A stretch of 64,000 bases of DNA from Limnomonas spitsbergensis (taxonomy: Eukaryota > Chlorophyta > Chlorophyceae > Chlamydomonadales): NCBI GenBank assembly GCA_037349105.1, contig JAYJMM010000114.1:1240001-1304000 (forward strand), given 5' to 3'. Made by a program: the position numbers and the translations under genes. Below, piece by piece: positions 28,354-39,589 of this stretch (positions are counted from its first letter, which is position 1; every line of letters starts with the position of its first letter). A model generated the notes under the pieces. That model was not told the DNA's origin. It saw only the letters and a list, made by a program, of their open reading frames with translations, and did no database searches.

Positions 28354-29742
28354 TCAGTACGGGAACTCGGCTGGGATGCTCAAGCTGTGGCTTGAAGCTG
28401 GTGGATGCTGACCAGGGACCCCCACCAGCTGGGCTAGCAGGCAGCTGAAGATGACGTCAAGGGTCGACACTTCGCACATCGCAATGATACCCGGAGAAGG
28501 GGAGGCTAACATTGCAAAGGGGATGGCCTTGTGGGCTGGCACCTTGAACAAGACATGCTTGGGTCGCTACATCTGGGGATAGGAGCTGCTGTTGAGGGGT
28601 TTCGGGTGAAGAAGCCTCAGCAGCATGATCAACAGCAGGTTGTCATTGCTTAATCCATAGCATCTACCATTCTACCAATGCATCTACACCGTTTGAGTCC
28701 ATAATGGGCGTATGCACAACAGTGCTTGTAAGTACGGAGCCATGACACCCCCCCATGCCAAATTTGTATGCCGAGGGGTCTGGTTTTCTGTGTACAATAT
28801 GTATGATGCATGTCAGTAGCAAATGACATGAGGAATGAAACGGTGTAGCTCTCATCTCAATCTGATATTTATAAAAAAGAAAAATCAAAAACATTTATTT
28901 CACCCCCCTCCCCCCCACACACTTTGACCCTCCATATCTCCCAGCCCCCTGAGACAAAAACAATTTGAAGGCCAGATATGGAGCGCTCTCGTCAAGCTCA
29001 ACAACTCTCGATGATGGGGGTTCCAGTTGATTTTTGCCCCCCCCCCCTCGATCCCGTACGCCGATACGCACGCTTCAGCCAAATAAAAACATAACACGTT
29101 GAGGATCCTATTTCACAACAAAAATCGAAAACAGTATCTCTGGCCTACGGCACCAGGACAGTACGTTGCGTGTAGATGGGAATTGAAATGGAATAAGCCG
29201 AAACAACTGAAATCTGCACGTCAAAGGACAGAAAGGTAGTCCGTAAGCGGACTGCAGGTGGTCGTGCACCCCTCTCAAAACTATTTAATTTAAATGTTCG
29301 AGGGGATGGAACGCAATGATGATTTGACCACTAAGGGTCAATCATGTTAAAAGTAACCCGATTTGTAGAGTGCCTGAACTCGCTGCGCTGTCTAACCCCT
29401 TGTTTGAGGCCTGGAAGGTTCTTGGTCAACAGGCATTCATGCAGCCAATCAATACAATGCAGCTCTGCAACAGCGCAAGCTCCCCCGTTTATTCCGGAGG
29501 AATCCCATACCCTGGAGCAGTCATGGTTCCCCCCCAAATGGCTCAGCGTGTACAACAAACACTGAGGTTCAATGCACTGGCCAGTGGGAGCTTTTTGGCC
29601 ATCATTTACGTTAAAACCGAGGCATGCTCTGCAGTGAGGACCCATAGTATGATCCCGACAATGACAGCAGCCATATGTGAATTTACATTTTCATCAAAGC
29701 AAGAGCTGGGTTGAGACCATTGATAGTGGTATCAGGAATGAT
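28354..29742. other. Stretch between the Cys/His-rich ORF and H2B
   Basis: No gene supported. It has several C runs (28,905-28,920; 29,037-29,048) and short ORFs only. A plus-strand ORF at 29,370-29,714 has protein-like composition but no recognisable motif. The same sequence recurs at 36,874-38,262. Confidence 0.4.
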
Positions 29743-29758
29743 GGTGTTGAAAAACACC
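29743..29758 (-). terminator. Histone 3' stem-loop of H2B copy 1
   Basis: On the gene strand GGTGTTTTTCAACACC: a 6-bp stem and 4-nt loop about 45 bases after the H2B stop. This is the processing signal of replication-type histone mRNAs, which lack poly(A). Confidence 0.9.
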
Positions 29759-29803
29759 GGTTTGGTCTGATGAGGTACAGCCTTGAAACAGCAGGTGAGC
29801 TGT

Positions 29804-30202
29804 TTAGGCCGAGGTGAACTTGGTGACAGCCTTGGTGCCTTCAGAGACAGCATGCTTGGACAGCTCTCCAGGCAGGACCAGGCGCACCGCGGTTTGGATC
29901 TCACGGGAGGTCATTGTGGGCTTCTTGCTGTAGCGCGACAGGCGGGCAGCTTCGGTGGCGATCTTGTCGAACATGTCGTTCATGAGGGAGTTGAGGATGC
30001 TCATGGCCTTGGAGGAGACGCCAGTGTCGGGGTGGACCTGCTTGAGCACCTTGTATAGGTAGATCTTGTAAGACTCGACTGCCTTGCCGGGTTTCTTCTT
30101 CTTCTTGCCATCGGTGTTCTTGACTGCGACCTTCTTCGCGATCTTCTTCTCGACAGTGGCCACAGCAGTGGGCTTATTCTCAGCGATTGTCTTGGGTGCC
30201 AT
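29804..30202 (-). CDS. H2B: Histone H2B, intact copy
   Basis: 132-residue H2B, partner of H2A in the nucleosome. It has a Lys-rich tail ([10 protein letters not shown]), then [20 protein letters not shown], the histone fold with [20 protein letters not shown], and the C-terminal helix ending [10 protein letters not shown]. The lysine in AVTKF is the position ubiquitinated in other H2Bs. The start is ATG with [11 protein letters not shown]. The copy is intact, but the sequence upstream of 30,282 is retrotransposon pol, so it has lost the H2A partner and most of the shared divergent promoter kept by copy 2. Confidence 0.97.
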   Translation of the reverse strand: MAPKTIAENKPTAVATVEKKIAKKVAVKNTDGKKKKKPGKAVESYKIYLYKVLKQVHPDTGVSSKAMSILNSLMNDMFDKIATEAARLSRYSKKPTMTSREIQTAVRLVLPGELSKHAVSEGTKAVTKFTSA

Positions 30203-30282
30203 TATGTTGATATGAATTGTGGTTTAATGTATTGGTACAATATTGGATGTCGCGAGACGTTTATGTAGTGTCCAATATTCAG
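30203..30282 (-). promoter_or_regulatory. Truncated H2B promoter
   Basis: About 80 bases remain upstream of H2B copy 1, including CCAAT motifs and a TACATAAA element near 30,258-30,267. Beyond 30,282 the sequence is pol. The GGATCAGCAG motifs of the full promoter (38,813-38,851) are missing. Confidence 0.6.
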
Positions 30283-33200
30283 GGGGAGTCGTGGAGCCAC
30301 CTGCAGAGTACGTCAAGACCAAGGAGGGGTGGCTGCTGGGCAAGCATCCCGACTTCACTACGGAGCAGCAGGAGAGCCTGGAGCAGAGCCTCCGAGATCG
30401 CCAAGGAGCATTCGCTTACTCCATGGAGGATCTACCAGGCTACTGCGGCACGCAGGGTGAGTTTACACTGGCTTTAGAAGACGAGGTCAGTTCGTGCTTT
30501 CAGAAGTCCAGGGATATGCCACCGCCTAAAGCAGCAATTTTTAAGGAAAAGTGTCAGCCGATGATTGAGGCAGGCATCATAGTCAAGGTGCCCCAGGGGG
30601 GGCCTATCAAGTTTGCGGCCAACTCAGTAGTAGCAGCCAAAAAGAGTGCTGAAACTGGGGAGTGGACAGACCATCGAATAGCGCACGATATGCGCAGGTT
30701 AAACCTGCGTACGGCCAAGCAGGAATTTGCCATCCCCAGGATGGAGACTATTTTTCAGAACCTGGGCACTGCCAAGATATTCAGCAAGGTTGATCTCCGG
30801 TCGGGGTTCATGCAGATCCCTATAAAGGTCGAGGACCAACCTAAGACAGCTTTCTGGATGGGACCTGAGCTTTGGATGTACACAAAGCTCAATTTCGGTC
30901 TGCGAAATGGGCCTCCTTTCTTTCAGCGTATGATGGAAGAGGAGATTGCCAGGGCAGGCCTAAGTGCGTTCTGCGTAGCATTCATTGATGATTTGCTAGT
31001 GTACAGTGACACACCGGCAGAACACATCAGGCATGTGGAGCTGATGTTGGACATGCTCCACAGTGTAGGATTAAGGGCGCACCCCGACAAGTCCCTGTTT
31101 GGGTGTGCAAGAGTAGAGTACCTGGGTCACAATGTGTCGGCCCAGGGGCTCACGCCGCACGCGGCTAAGATAGCAGCAGTTATGGCGCTGCCAGAGCCCG
31201 CATCGGTGAAAAACATTCAGGAGGTCATGGGATTCTTGAATTTCTACCGGTGCTACGTCCCGGACTTCTCGAAAAAGGCAGCATGCATCAACGCATTGCT
31301 GGTCCAGGGGGTCCCGTTTGTGTGGGGGCCAGAGCAGTCGCAGGCGTTCCAGTTGATTAAGACAGAGATGTGCGAGGGCGGGAGAGTCCTGCGCAGACCA
31401 GATTACAGTGGGACAGGGCCAGACGGCAAGGGGCCGCCAAGGCCGTTCTTATTGTACACGGATTTCTCTAAGCAGGGCATAGGCGCCGTGCTAGGGCAGT
31501 GTGATGACAGCGGGCGGGAGTATATGGTGGCATGCACATCCAGATCCCTGAACAAGAGCGAGAGGAACTATTCCTCGTTCCAGGGGGAGATGCTGGCCGC
31601 AGTGTATGCAGCACGCACATACCGCCACATGCTGTTTGGGTGCAAGGTGCATCTCATCACTGACCATGAGCCGCTCACTTACCTCATGGACAACCAGACG
31701 TTGGTAGGCCAGCACGCTAGGTGGGCTCTCATGCTTCAAGAGCTGGACATTACCATTGTCCACCGCTCAGGAGCATGCCACCAGAATGCAGACATCCCGT
31801 CCAGATCCCCCCTCCCATCCTCAGCTGACCGCACAGGGGCCAGGCTTGATACAGTCGCGCCCGAGCCAGCAGCCAGGGAGGAGGCAAGTGGGAAGCAAGT
31901 AGCTTTGCTCACAGGGTTGGGCAGAGTGAACCAGTGGCATGCAGACCAGATAGTGCGCATGGCGCAGGAGGGCAGAAGGAGAGTACAGATGTTGCGAGCT
32001 GCAGAGGCAGCTTGCGTGACAGCACCGGTGGGGCAGGAGATATCCTCTGCCGCCACTGACGATGATGAACAGGCGCAGCCTGTCAGTACAGCAGAGCAGA
32101 CGTTCAGCAACAGGGAGCGGTCCAGGACATTGATCAGTGATGTTCTTGCTGACTTGCCTCGGGTGTCGCCTCCTCATTTCCCTGCAGGCCTGGACACAGC
32201 TTGCCTGTCGAGTGGGGCTGTGCGGGCCATGGAGGCCCAAGGAGTCGTCCTTTTCGAGCCCTTTGGAGGTATGTGCTCAGGGCTGGAAATGGTACTCAGG
32301 GCAGGTATCCCAGTAGTGCAGTACTTGTATGCAGATATCAGTGAGGAAGTCAGAGAGATCGCAGGGGGCCGCCTGTTGCAGTTGCACAAGAGATTCCCCC
32401 AGTTGCTTCCGGTCAAAGCGTTTGATAAAGCTTTCAGAGCATTGCCGCAAGATGTGTATGCCATCACAGCAGAGCACCTCAAGGAGGCGGGTGCCCAGGA
32501 GGGGCGCCAGTGGTTCATGGTAGCAGGCTGGGAGTGCCAGGACCTTTCGTCAGCTGGCAAGGGGCGTGGGCTCGCGGGAGAGAGAAGCAAGTCTTTCTTC
32601 CCGTTAGTCAAGCTGTTGGGTACTCTACAGTTCCTGCAGGGACCTAGGCCACCAGCGTACCTGATTGAGAATGTAGCAATGCAATTGAATCAGAAGAGTG
32701 TGAAGGCCAGTGTTGAGGCTTTTCAGGAAGTGTGCAGGATTCTGGGGACACCGGCATTGTTTGATGCAGCGCAGGTGGGGTCTTATGCCCACCGCACCCG
32801 CAACTATTGGGGGAATATTGCCCCTGCAGCAGATATTGAATTTGTGATTCGTGCGTCGACCAGACCCCACGAGGGGATCGTAGACGACATTCTGGACAAG
32901 GGCAGCAGGGCCCAAGTAGTATCATGTCCGGACAATGGGGGGTACCGTATCAATGTCACAGGACAGCCCAGGAAAGTGCTGCCGTGTTTGATGGCCACGC
33001 CCTCATCATATGCTTTCCGGAACGGGCAAAATGGGATGGTGTACAGGCCCATGGGGGACTTGCAGGAGCCCAATGCAAACGAGCGTGAGCGCGCCATGGG
33101 GTACGCTGTGGGGTCCACGTTGCCGCGCCCAGACTTCCCAGAGGCAGCCAGACGGGCAGCCTTGGGCAGGAGCATGGATTCATGGGCACTAAGTGCATGG

Positions 33201-35345
33201 CTCAATGTGGCACTTGAGTGTGCTAAAATCATGCCAGCAGAGTTGACACGCAGGGCAAAGCTGCCAGGCCAGGACAGGGACCCAGTTCTGGGGGCGACTT
33301 TAATGTCCAGCCACTATGCCCTTGCTACTGCAGGAAACGCGTGCTCCGGCAGCGGAGAAGCGGCCGCGTCATACAGACAGTGCCTGGGGGAATCGGCCGC
33401 GGCAGACTGGGCCGACGCGGCACAGGAGCCAGGTGGGAACGCGTCTGAAGAACAAGTTGATGTTGAAATCAAAGTAACCAGGGAAACAGAGAGTGAGAAG
33501 GACCAGCCAGGTTGTCCTGCAGGACCGTCGGCTAGGGTTGATGTGTGGGCAGATGAGCCCGTCTTGAGGTTTCTCCGTGAGAAGACTTATGTCCAGGGAA
33601 CAGAGCTAGGAGAACAGACTAGAATACAGCGCAGAGCAGCGCCGTTCCAGTGGGAATCAGAGAGGGGAGGAGTCCTGATGAGACTCATGCCTGATGGTAG
33701 ACGTTGTGTGGTGCCCAGGCCAGAGGACAGGCTAGCAGTGATCCAGACAGCGCATGCAGGTACAGGCCATTTTGGGAGCCACCGCACGGCTTTCATGGTC
33801 ATGCAGCAGCATTGGTGGCGGGGGCTTCGAGCAGCAGTCAAGAAGGCGGTGCAGGAATGTGGTGTGTGTGACAGGGCCAGGGCGTCCACGTTCAATCACA
33901 TACAGCCCAACCTGCACCCGCTACCCATTGAGGGGTTGTTTTTCCGGTGGGGAGTGGACCTGTGTGGTCCATTCACGACCACGTCCAGGGGAAATCGGTT
34001 TGTGATGGTGTGTGTGGAGCATTACTCCAAATGGGTGGAGTTAATCCCCATTCCAAGCAAGGCGTCTGATGTGACGGCCTTGGCATTCTTTCAAAATGTT
34101 GTTGCACGATTCGGGGGATGCGCAGAGGTGGTGACAGACCAGGGAACAGAGTTCCAGGGTGAATTTCAGGACATGTTGTTGGACTGCTTCATTGACCATC
34201 GCACCACTTCTGCCAACCACCCCCAGGCAGACGGGCTTTCGGAGAGGGCTGTCCAGACCCTCAAGGCAGGCCTGCGCAAGTGCTGCGAGGAAGGCAGCAG
34301 CGACGAGTCCTGGGACAAGATGGTGCCCTGGGTAGCCCTCGGCTTCCGATGCTCGCCGCAGCAGGCCACGCGCATGGCACCGTACGAGGTGCTGTTTGGA
34401 CAGAGACCCACCTTCCCCTCCAAAGTGGGGGCGGACCTCTGGAGCACAGCCAAGGTTGCAACAGCAGAGGAGGCAGCAGACCTGCTTTTGGCCAGAGTGG
34501 CCAGGATCAAAGAGGCACTGCCAGTCGCGGGTGAGCATCTAAAAATTGCGCAGCACCGCGACAAGCTGCGATATGCACGCATTCGTGGGGGAGGGTACGT
34601 TCCCCAGGTCAGGCGTTTTGCAGAGGGAGATTACGTGTATGTGAAGTATTCGTCAGAGCGACGCAGCCTCGATCCCAAGGCCAGGCCTGAGATCCTCAGG
34701 GTAAAAACACTGGGGGCGACGGGAACTTTGGTGTTGGAAGGGGCAGATGGCCTCACAGTTACAGAGAATGCAGTCAATTGTTCTCCATGCCACTTGCCCA
34801 ACCTCAGGGGAGTGGTTGATTTCAGTGGAACCAGACCCAATAACAGCCTGTCATGCGAGGTGTGCCAGCTGCCCGATCGCGGAGAGGTGATGCTTTTGTG
34901 TGATGCCTGCAATACAGGTTGGCACATGGACTGCTTGGTACCAGTACTCGAGGAGGTGCCTGAGGGCGAGTGGTTGTGCCCACACTGCACGCCGGAAGAC
35001 AAGGGAGCTGGGCCCGCTGCAGTAGCAGGGCCCCCCACAGAGGAGCGCAGTTTACAGGTCCAGGGGCGACCGAGCCCAGCGGCCAGAGCGGCTGCCAGGA
35101 CAGCCCAGGAGGCCGACGTCATGGACAGGCCTGAGGTGGAAGTCATGGCCACCAACCCAGCAACAAGGCAAATGGAGCGGGGCATCGCAAGACCAATGGC
35201 GAACGGGTTGTATGACATCTCGTACACCACTGGCCGGGGAGAGGCCAATGTCACCCCGAGAGCAGTTACAAGAAGGGCCAAGGTGGCCAAAGAAGCAGCA
35301 AGGGAGGAAGAGGAGTCAGCCCTTGAGGATTTTACCGGGACCTGA
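30283..35345 (+). pseudogene. Truncated pol: RT to PHD, no native start
   Basis: The reading frame for RT, RNase H, methyltransferase, integrase and PHD is open and appears identical to residues about 1984-3670 of the full pol. It joins in frame to H2B upstream sequence, where the open frame continues back to a TTG at 30,243 but not to an ATG; the first internal ATG lies well inside. Catalytic residues are all retained. It is a fragment by origin but could make protein if transcribed from the neighbouring histone promoter region. Confidence 0.85.
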
Positions 35346-36305
35346 AGCCCGGAGCGGCAGGGCCGCTGAGCACGTGACGTCACCCACGCCGTAGCTGGCA
35401 AGGAGCGGGCAGGCACCTACAGAGCAGAAATGCAGACGCAGTGCGGCTTGTCCTAGTACCCAGTAGGCAGCGGGCCGGCAGCCAGCGGACCGAAGACGGA
35501 AGATGCAGGAGTAGAGTTACGGCAGCTTAATGAAAATTTGTTTCTCAAATACCGTGGCAGCAAGGCTACAGTAGTACATAAGTTATGAAAATGATGAGCG
35601 AGGAGAATTAGTCAACTCGAGCAATTATAGCACAGCAGGGGGCAGATCACGCTGCTACGGCGCACATTTTCTGTGGCCTTTAAAGACCAGGCGGCTATGG
35701 CGCAGTGGGGCGAGAGCAGCGGTTGTTCTTAGCTTGACCTGATAACTTTGAAATTCCTCTGTTTGCTAGCCGGTAGTGGGCTGAACAGCTTGAATTTGTA
35801 GGGTTCTGCGCATTGCGCTTCAGCTGAGACTCGGTTGATTTTTTAGATCTCAGAAATAAGAGATCTTTTATTTCTGATTTGCAGAATGCCTGAACCAGGC
35901 AGATTTGTAGAAGGCCTGAACCAGGCGGATTTGTAGAAGGCCAGAACCTGGCATATTTGCAGATGATGATTTGAGCTTCTACGTACATATTTTTCCAGAA
36001 GTTTATTTCAGTACCACCCCTTTTTCCAGCTCCCCGCGCATGCCTGGAGGGCTTAACGCTGGGGAGCGGGGGGCGAGTAAAGTAGTAGGGGCGGTACCCA
36101 CGAGACGGAGACTTCTATGCAGAGACACCCAGTTAGGAACTTCCAGTTACAGTTATCTTGTTGACACACTCTTGTCTGAAGTACAAGGAGCATGAGTGTA
36201 CGGTGATGTACCGTGTTTGTGAGTAGAGGACACCTCTCTAAGGTGTCCTGACCGGAGTTTACGGTATTTACCATAGTATTGCAGTTACTGCTTTATGGTG
36301 CGACA
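30283..36305 (+). mobile_element. 3' fragment of the methyltransferase retrotransposon
   Basis: Copy of the element from mid-pol to its right end but with a single X (36076-36305) and no L. Loss of L plus one X fits recombination between the two direct X copies. With no 5' end or PBS it cannot move by itself. Confidence 0.92.
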
Positions 36306-36312
36306 CCCCCCT

Positions 36313-36873
36313 TCAAAAAGTTAAATCCTCAGCCCTGATGGCATATGTCGTCACATCTGCCTCCGCCAGCTCCTGACCTGGGTGGGCTGACTCCATGTGA
36401 TCGAGGACGTGATAGCTCCACACATAAGGGCGTGTGGTACCTGAGATGCTTCTGCAGATTGTGTAAGCCACTGGTCTGTTGGTGCAAAATTTGGTAGTAG
36501 AACCCTTCTCAGCAGCCGCATATGACATCTTGTACTCTAGGGGGCAGTGGGACTTGACTGCCAGCGTGCTACTGCTAGAGCTTTTGCCCATGCCAGTTTT
36601 GTACTGGCCTGATGCCCTGTCTCCACACACAGCACCACAGAAGCCGCATGCCTGAGAACCACTTGGCCCCAAGCTACATGCTGCCCCACATTGGCGCAGC
36701 AAGACATGCGCTCCGACGTGCAACTGCACAGCTGATAGCTTGGTCATCACACGGCCATGCACCTTGCACACCGTCGGCGCATCCCCAGCTACTGGTAGTC
36801 CATACTCTGACTGAAGATCCTCAAACTCCAGGGGGGTGTCATCGCGAAGTGGCCAGGGTTTGGCATCATCGTC
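36313..36873 (-). CDS. Cys/His-rich protein fragment, second copy
   Basis: Appears identical to 27,793-28,353, carried along by the tandem duplication. It has the same Cys/His pattern and the same TGA end, next to X and the C run. Confidence 0.4.
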   Translation of the reverse strand, partial: DDDAKPWPLRDDTPLEFEDLQSEYGLPVAGDAPTVCKVHGRVMTKLSAVQLHVGAHVLLRQCGAACSLGPSGSQACGFCGAVCGDRASGQYKTGMGKSSSSSTLAVKSHCPLEYKMSYAAAEKGSTTKFCTNRPVAYTICRSISGTTRPYVWSYHVLDHMESAHPGQELAEADVTTYAIRAEDLTF

Positions 36874-38262
36874 TCAGTACGGGAACTCGGCTGGGATGCT
36901 CAAGCTGTGGCTTGAAGCTGGTGGATGCTGACCAGGGACCCCCACCAGCTGGGCTAGCAGGCAGCTGAAGATGACGTCAAGGGTCGACACTTCGCACATC
37001 GCAATGATACCCGGAGAAGGGGAGGCTAACATTGCAAAGGGGATGGCCTTGTGGGCTGGCACCTTGAACAAGACATGCTTGGGTCGCTACATCTGGGGAT
37101 AGGAGCTGCTGTTGAGGGGTTTCGGGTGAAGAAGCCTCAGCAGCATGATCAACAGCAGGTTGTCATTGCTTAATCCATAGCATCTACCATTCTACCAATG
37201 CATCTACACCGTTTGAGTCCATAATGGGCGTATGCACAACAGTGCTTGTAAGTACGGAGCCATGACACCCCCCCATGCCAAATTTGTATGCCGAGGGGTC
37301 TGGTTTTCTGTGTACAATATGTATGATGCATGTCAGTAGCAAATGACATGAGGAATGAAACGGTGTAGCTCTCATCTCAATCTGATATTTATAAAAAAGA
37401 AAAATCAAAAACATTTATTTCACCCCCCTCCCCCCCACACACTTTGACCCTCCATATCTCCCAGCCCCCTGAGACAAAAACAATTTGAAGGCCAGATATG
37501 GAGCGCTCTCGTCAAGCTCAACAACTCTCGATGATGGGGGTTCCAGTTGATTTTTGCCCCCCCCCCCTCGATCCCGTACGCCGATACGCACGCTTCAGCC
37601 AAATAAAAACATAACACGTTGAGGATCCTATTTCACAACAAAAATCGAAAACAGTATCTCTGGCCTACGGCACCAGGACAGTACGTTGCGTGTAGATGGG
37701 AATTGAAATGGAATAAGCCGAAACAACTGAAATCTGCACGTCAAAGGACAGAAAGGTAGTCCGTAAGCGGACTGCAGGTGGTCGTGCACCCCTCTCAAAA
37801 CTATTTAATTTAAATGTTCGAGGGGATGGAACGCAATGATGATTTGACCACTAAGGGTCAATCATGTTAAAAGTAACCCGATTTGTAGAGTGCCTGAACT
37901 CGCTGCGCTGTCTAACCCCTTGTTTGAGGCCTGGAAGGTTCTTGGTCAACAGGCATTCATGCAGCCAATCAATACAATGCAGCTCTGCAACAGCGCAAGC
38001 TCCCCCGTTTATTCCGGAGGAATCCCATACCCTGGAGCAGTCATGGTTCCCCCCCAAATGGCTCAGCGTGTACAACAAACACTGAGGTTCAATGCACTGG
38101 CCAGTGGGAGCTTTTTGGCCATCATTTACGTTAAAACCGAGGCATGCTCTGCAGTGAGGACCCATAGTATGATCCCGACAATGACAGCAGCCATATGTGA
38201 ATTTACATTTTCATCAAAGCAAGAGCTGGGTTGAGACCATTGATAGTGGTATCAGGAATGAT
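36874..38262. other. Duplicate of 28,354-29,742
   Basis: Second copy of the gene-free stretch between the Cys/His-rich ORF and H2B; nothing further recognised. Confidence 0.4.
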
Positions 38263-38278
38263 GGTGTTGAAAAACACC
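38263..38278 (-). terminator. Histone 3' stem-loop of H2B copy 2
   Basis: Same 16-nt stem-loop as 29743-29758, retained although the reading frame upstream is broken. Confidence 0.88.
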
Positions 38279-38323
38279 GGTTTGGTCTGATGAGGTACAG
38301 CCTTGAAACAGCAGGTGAGCTGT

Positions 38324-38726
38324 TTAGGCCGAGGTGAACTTGGTGACAGCCTTGGTGCCTTCAGAGACAGCATGCTTGGACAGCTCTCCAGGCAGGACCA
38401 GGCGCACCGCGGTTTGGATCTCACGGGAGGTCATTGTGGGCTTCTTGCTGTAGCGCGACAGGCGGGCAGCTTCGGTGGCGATCTTGTCGAACATGTCGTT
38501 CATGAGGGAGTTGAGGATGCTCATGGATGGCCTTGGAGGAGACGCCAGTGTCGGGGTGGACCTGCTTGAGCACCTTGTATAGGTAGATCTTGTAAGACTC
38601 GACTGCCTTGCCGGGTTTCTTCTTCTTCTTGCCATCGGTGTTCTTGACTGCGACCTTCTTCGCGATCTTCTTCTCGACAGTGGCCACAGCAGTGGGCTTA
38701 TTCTCAGCGATTGTCTTGGGTGCCAT
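38324..38726 (-). pseudogene. H2B: Histone H2B, frameshifted copy
   Basis: As copy 1, but 4 extra bases at about 38,525-38,528 (a tandem ATGG) shift the frame after DTGVSSKA. The product would have about 66 native residues plus about 35 unrelated ones and lack most of the histone fold. The downstream half of H2B is still intact in another frame. This copy keeps the full divergent promoter with H2A. The lesion could be real or an assembly or sequencing slip. Confidence 0.85.
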
Positions 38727-38937
38727 TATGTTGATATGAATTGTGGTTTAATGTATTGGTACAATATTGGATGTCGCGAGACGTTTATGTAGTGTCCAAT
38801 ATTCAGACAAACGGATCAGCAGGAACGGACATCTGGCTGGTCTGCTGATCCGACCTTTAAGTCGTGTATTAAACAGCGCATCGACAGACCAAAACTTAAG
38901 CTCCACTTATTCACCACTCATTTTTCTTCTCGATAAC
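38727..38937. promoter_or_regulatory. Divergent H2B/H2A promoter
   Basis: 211 bases between the two start codons. For H2A there is TATTAAA at 38,867-38,873. GGATCAGCAG (38,813-38,822) and its inverse CTGCTGATCC (38,842-38,851) form an inverted pair that encloses GGCTGGTC (38,835-38,842). Both motifs recur in the H4/H3 promoter. Confidence 0.7.
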
Positions 38938-39348
38938 ATGGCAGGCAAGACAGTATCCGCTGGTGGTGGTCGCGGCAAGGCCGCTGGAGGCAAGAAGGCC
39001 GTGTCGCGCAGCGCCAAGGCCGGTCTCCAGTTCCCCGTGGGCCGTGTCGCCCGCTACCTGAAGAAGGGCAAATACGCTGAGCGCATTGGAGCTGGCGCCC
39101 CAGTCTACCTGGCCGCAGTCCTTGAGTACATTGCTGCCGAGGTGCTGGAGCTGGCTGGCAACGCTGCCCGTGATAACAAGAAGAACCGTATCATCCCCCG
39201 CCACATCCAGCTGGCTATCCGTAACGATGAGGAGCTGAGCAAGCTGCTGGGTACCGTCACCATTGCATCTGGTGGCGTGTTGCCCAACATCCACTCCGTC
39301 CTGCTGCCCAAGAAGAGCAAGAAGGATGGAGAGTCTGCTGAGGTGTAA
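38938..39348 (+). CDS. H2A: Histone H2A
   Basis: 136-residue H2A. Tail [18 protein letters not shown], then [20 protein letters not shown], the acidic-patch region ([19 protein letters not shown]), [16 protein letters not shown] and the docking segment [15 protein letters not shown]. It ends DGESAEV, without the SQ(E/D) motif of H2A.X. It is divergent from the frameshifted H2B, has its own TATA-like element and a 3' stem-loop, so it is a replication-type gene that looks functional. Confidence 0.97.
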   Translation: MAGKTVSAGGGRGKAAGGKKAVSRSAKAGLQFPVGRVARYLKKGKYAERIGAGAPVYLAAVLEYIAAEVLELAGNAARDNKKNRIIPRHIQLAIRNDEELSKLLGTVTIASGGVLPNIHSVLLPKKSKKDGESAEV

Positions 39349-39385
39349 ACGTCCAAAAACCTATGCCTCCTCCTTCCTCAAAACC

Positions 39386-39401
39386 GGTGTTTTTCAACAC
39401 C
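39386..39401 (+). terminator. Histone 3' stem-loop of H2A
   Basis: GGTGTTTTTCAACACC, 37 bases after the H2A stop; identical to the H2B and H4 stem-loops. Confidence 0.92.
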
Positions 39402-39589
39402 ACCATACATGACCAACCATGCTGACCATTCCATACCATTCCACCTCTCAGCCTGGACGGACTCTGCTCAAAAAGGCTCAGCCGCATGGCCTCCCAACTG
39501 TCTGTTTGGGATAGAAGAAACTGGTCTCTCCCGGTCCTACAGGTGGGGTTCAGAGGCTCAGAATGATTCGTCCCCATGCAGGCCTCCTC

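Larger units (their letters stand above)
20901..30282. repeat. Tandem duplication, unit 1 (half pol to H2B promoter)
   Basis: Runs from mid-pol through the 3' end of the retrotransposon, its right flank and H2B to the H2B upstream region. It is repeated directly at 30283-38806. Unit 1 has 862 bp (L+X) that unit 2 lacks. The junction at 30280-30282 shows a 3-bp CAG overlap. Confidence 0.95.
30283..38806. repeat. Tandem duplication, unit 2 (pol fragment to H2B promoter)
   Basis: Second copy of 20901-30282. Differences seen: 862 bp (one L plus one X) are absent, and 4 bp (ATGG) are added inside H2B. At 38,806 it continues into the unique H2A promoter. Confidence 0.95.

Noticed and set aside
29370..29714. 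Plus-strand 114-residue ORF (IPYPGAVMVPPQMAQRVQ), repeated at 37,890
   Set aside because: Protein-like composition but no family, no start or promoter context; the second copy is only the tandem duplication.
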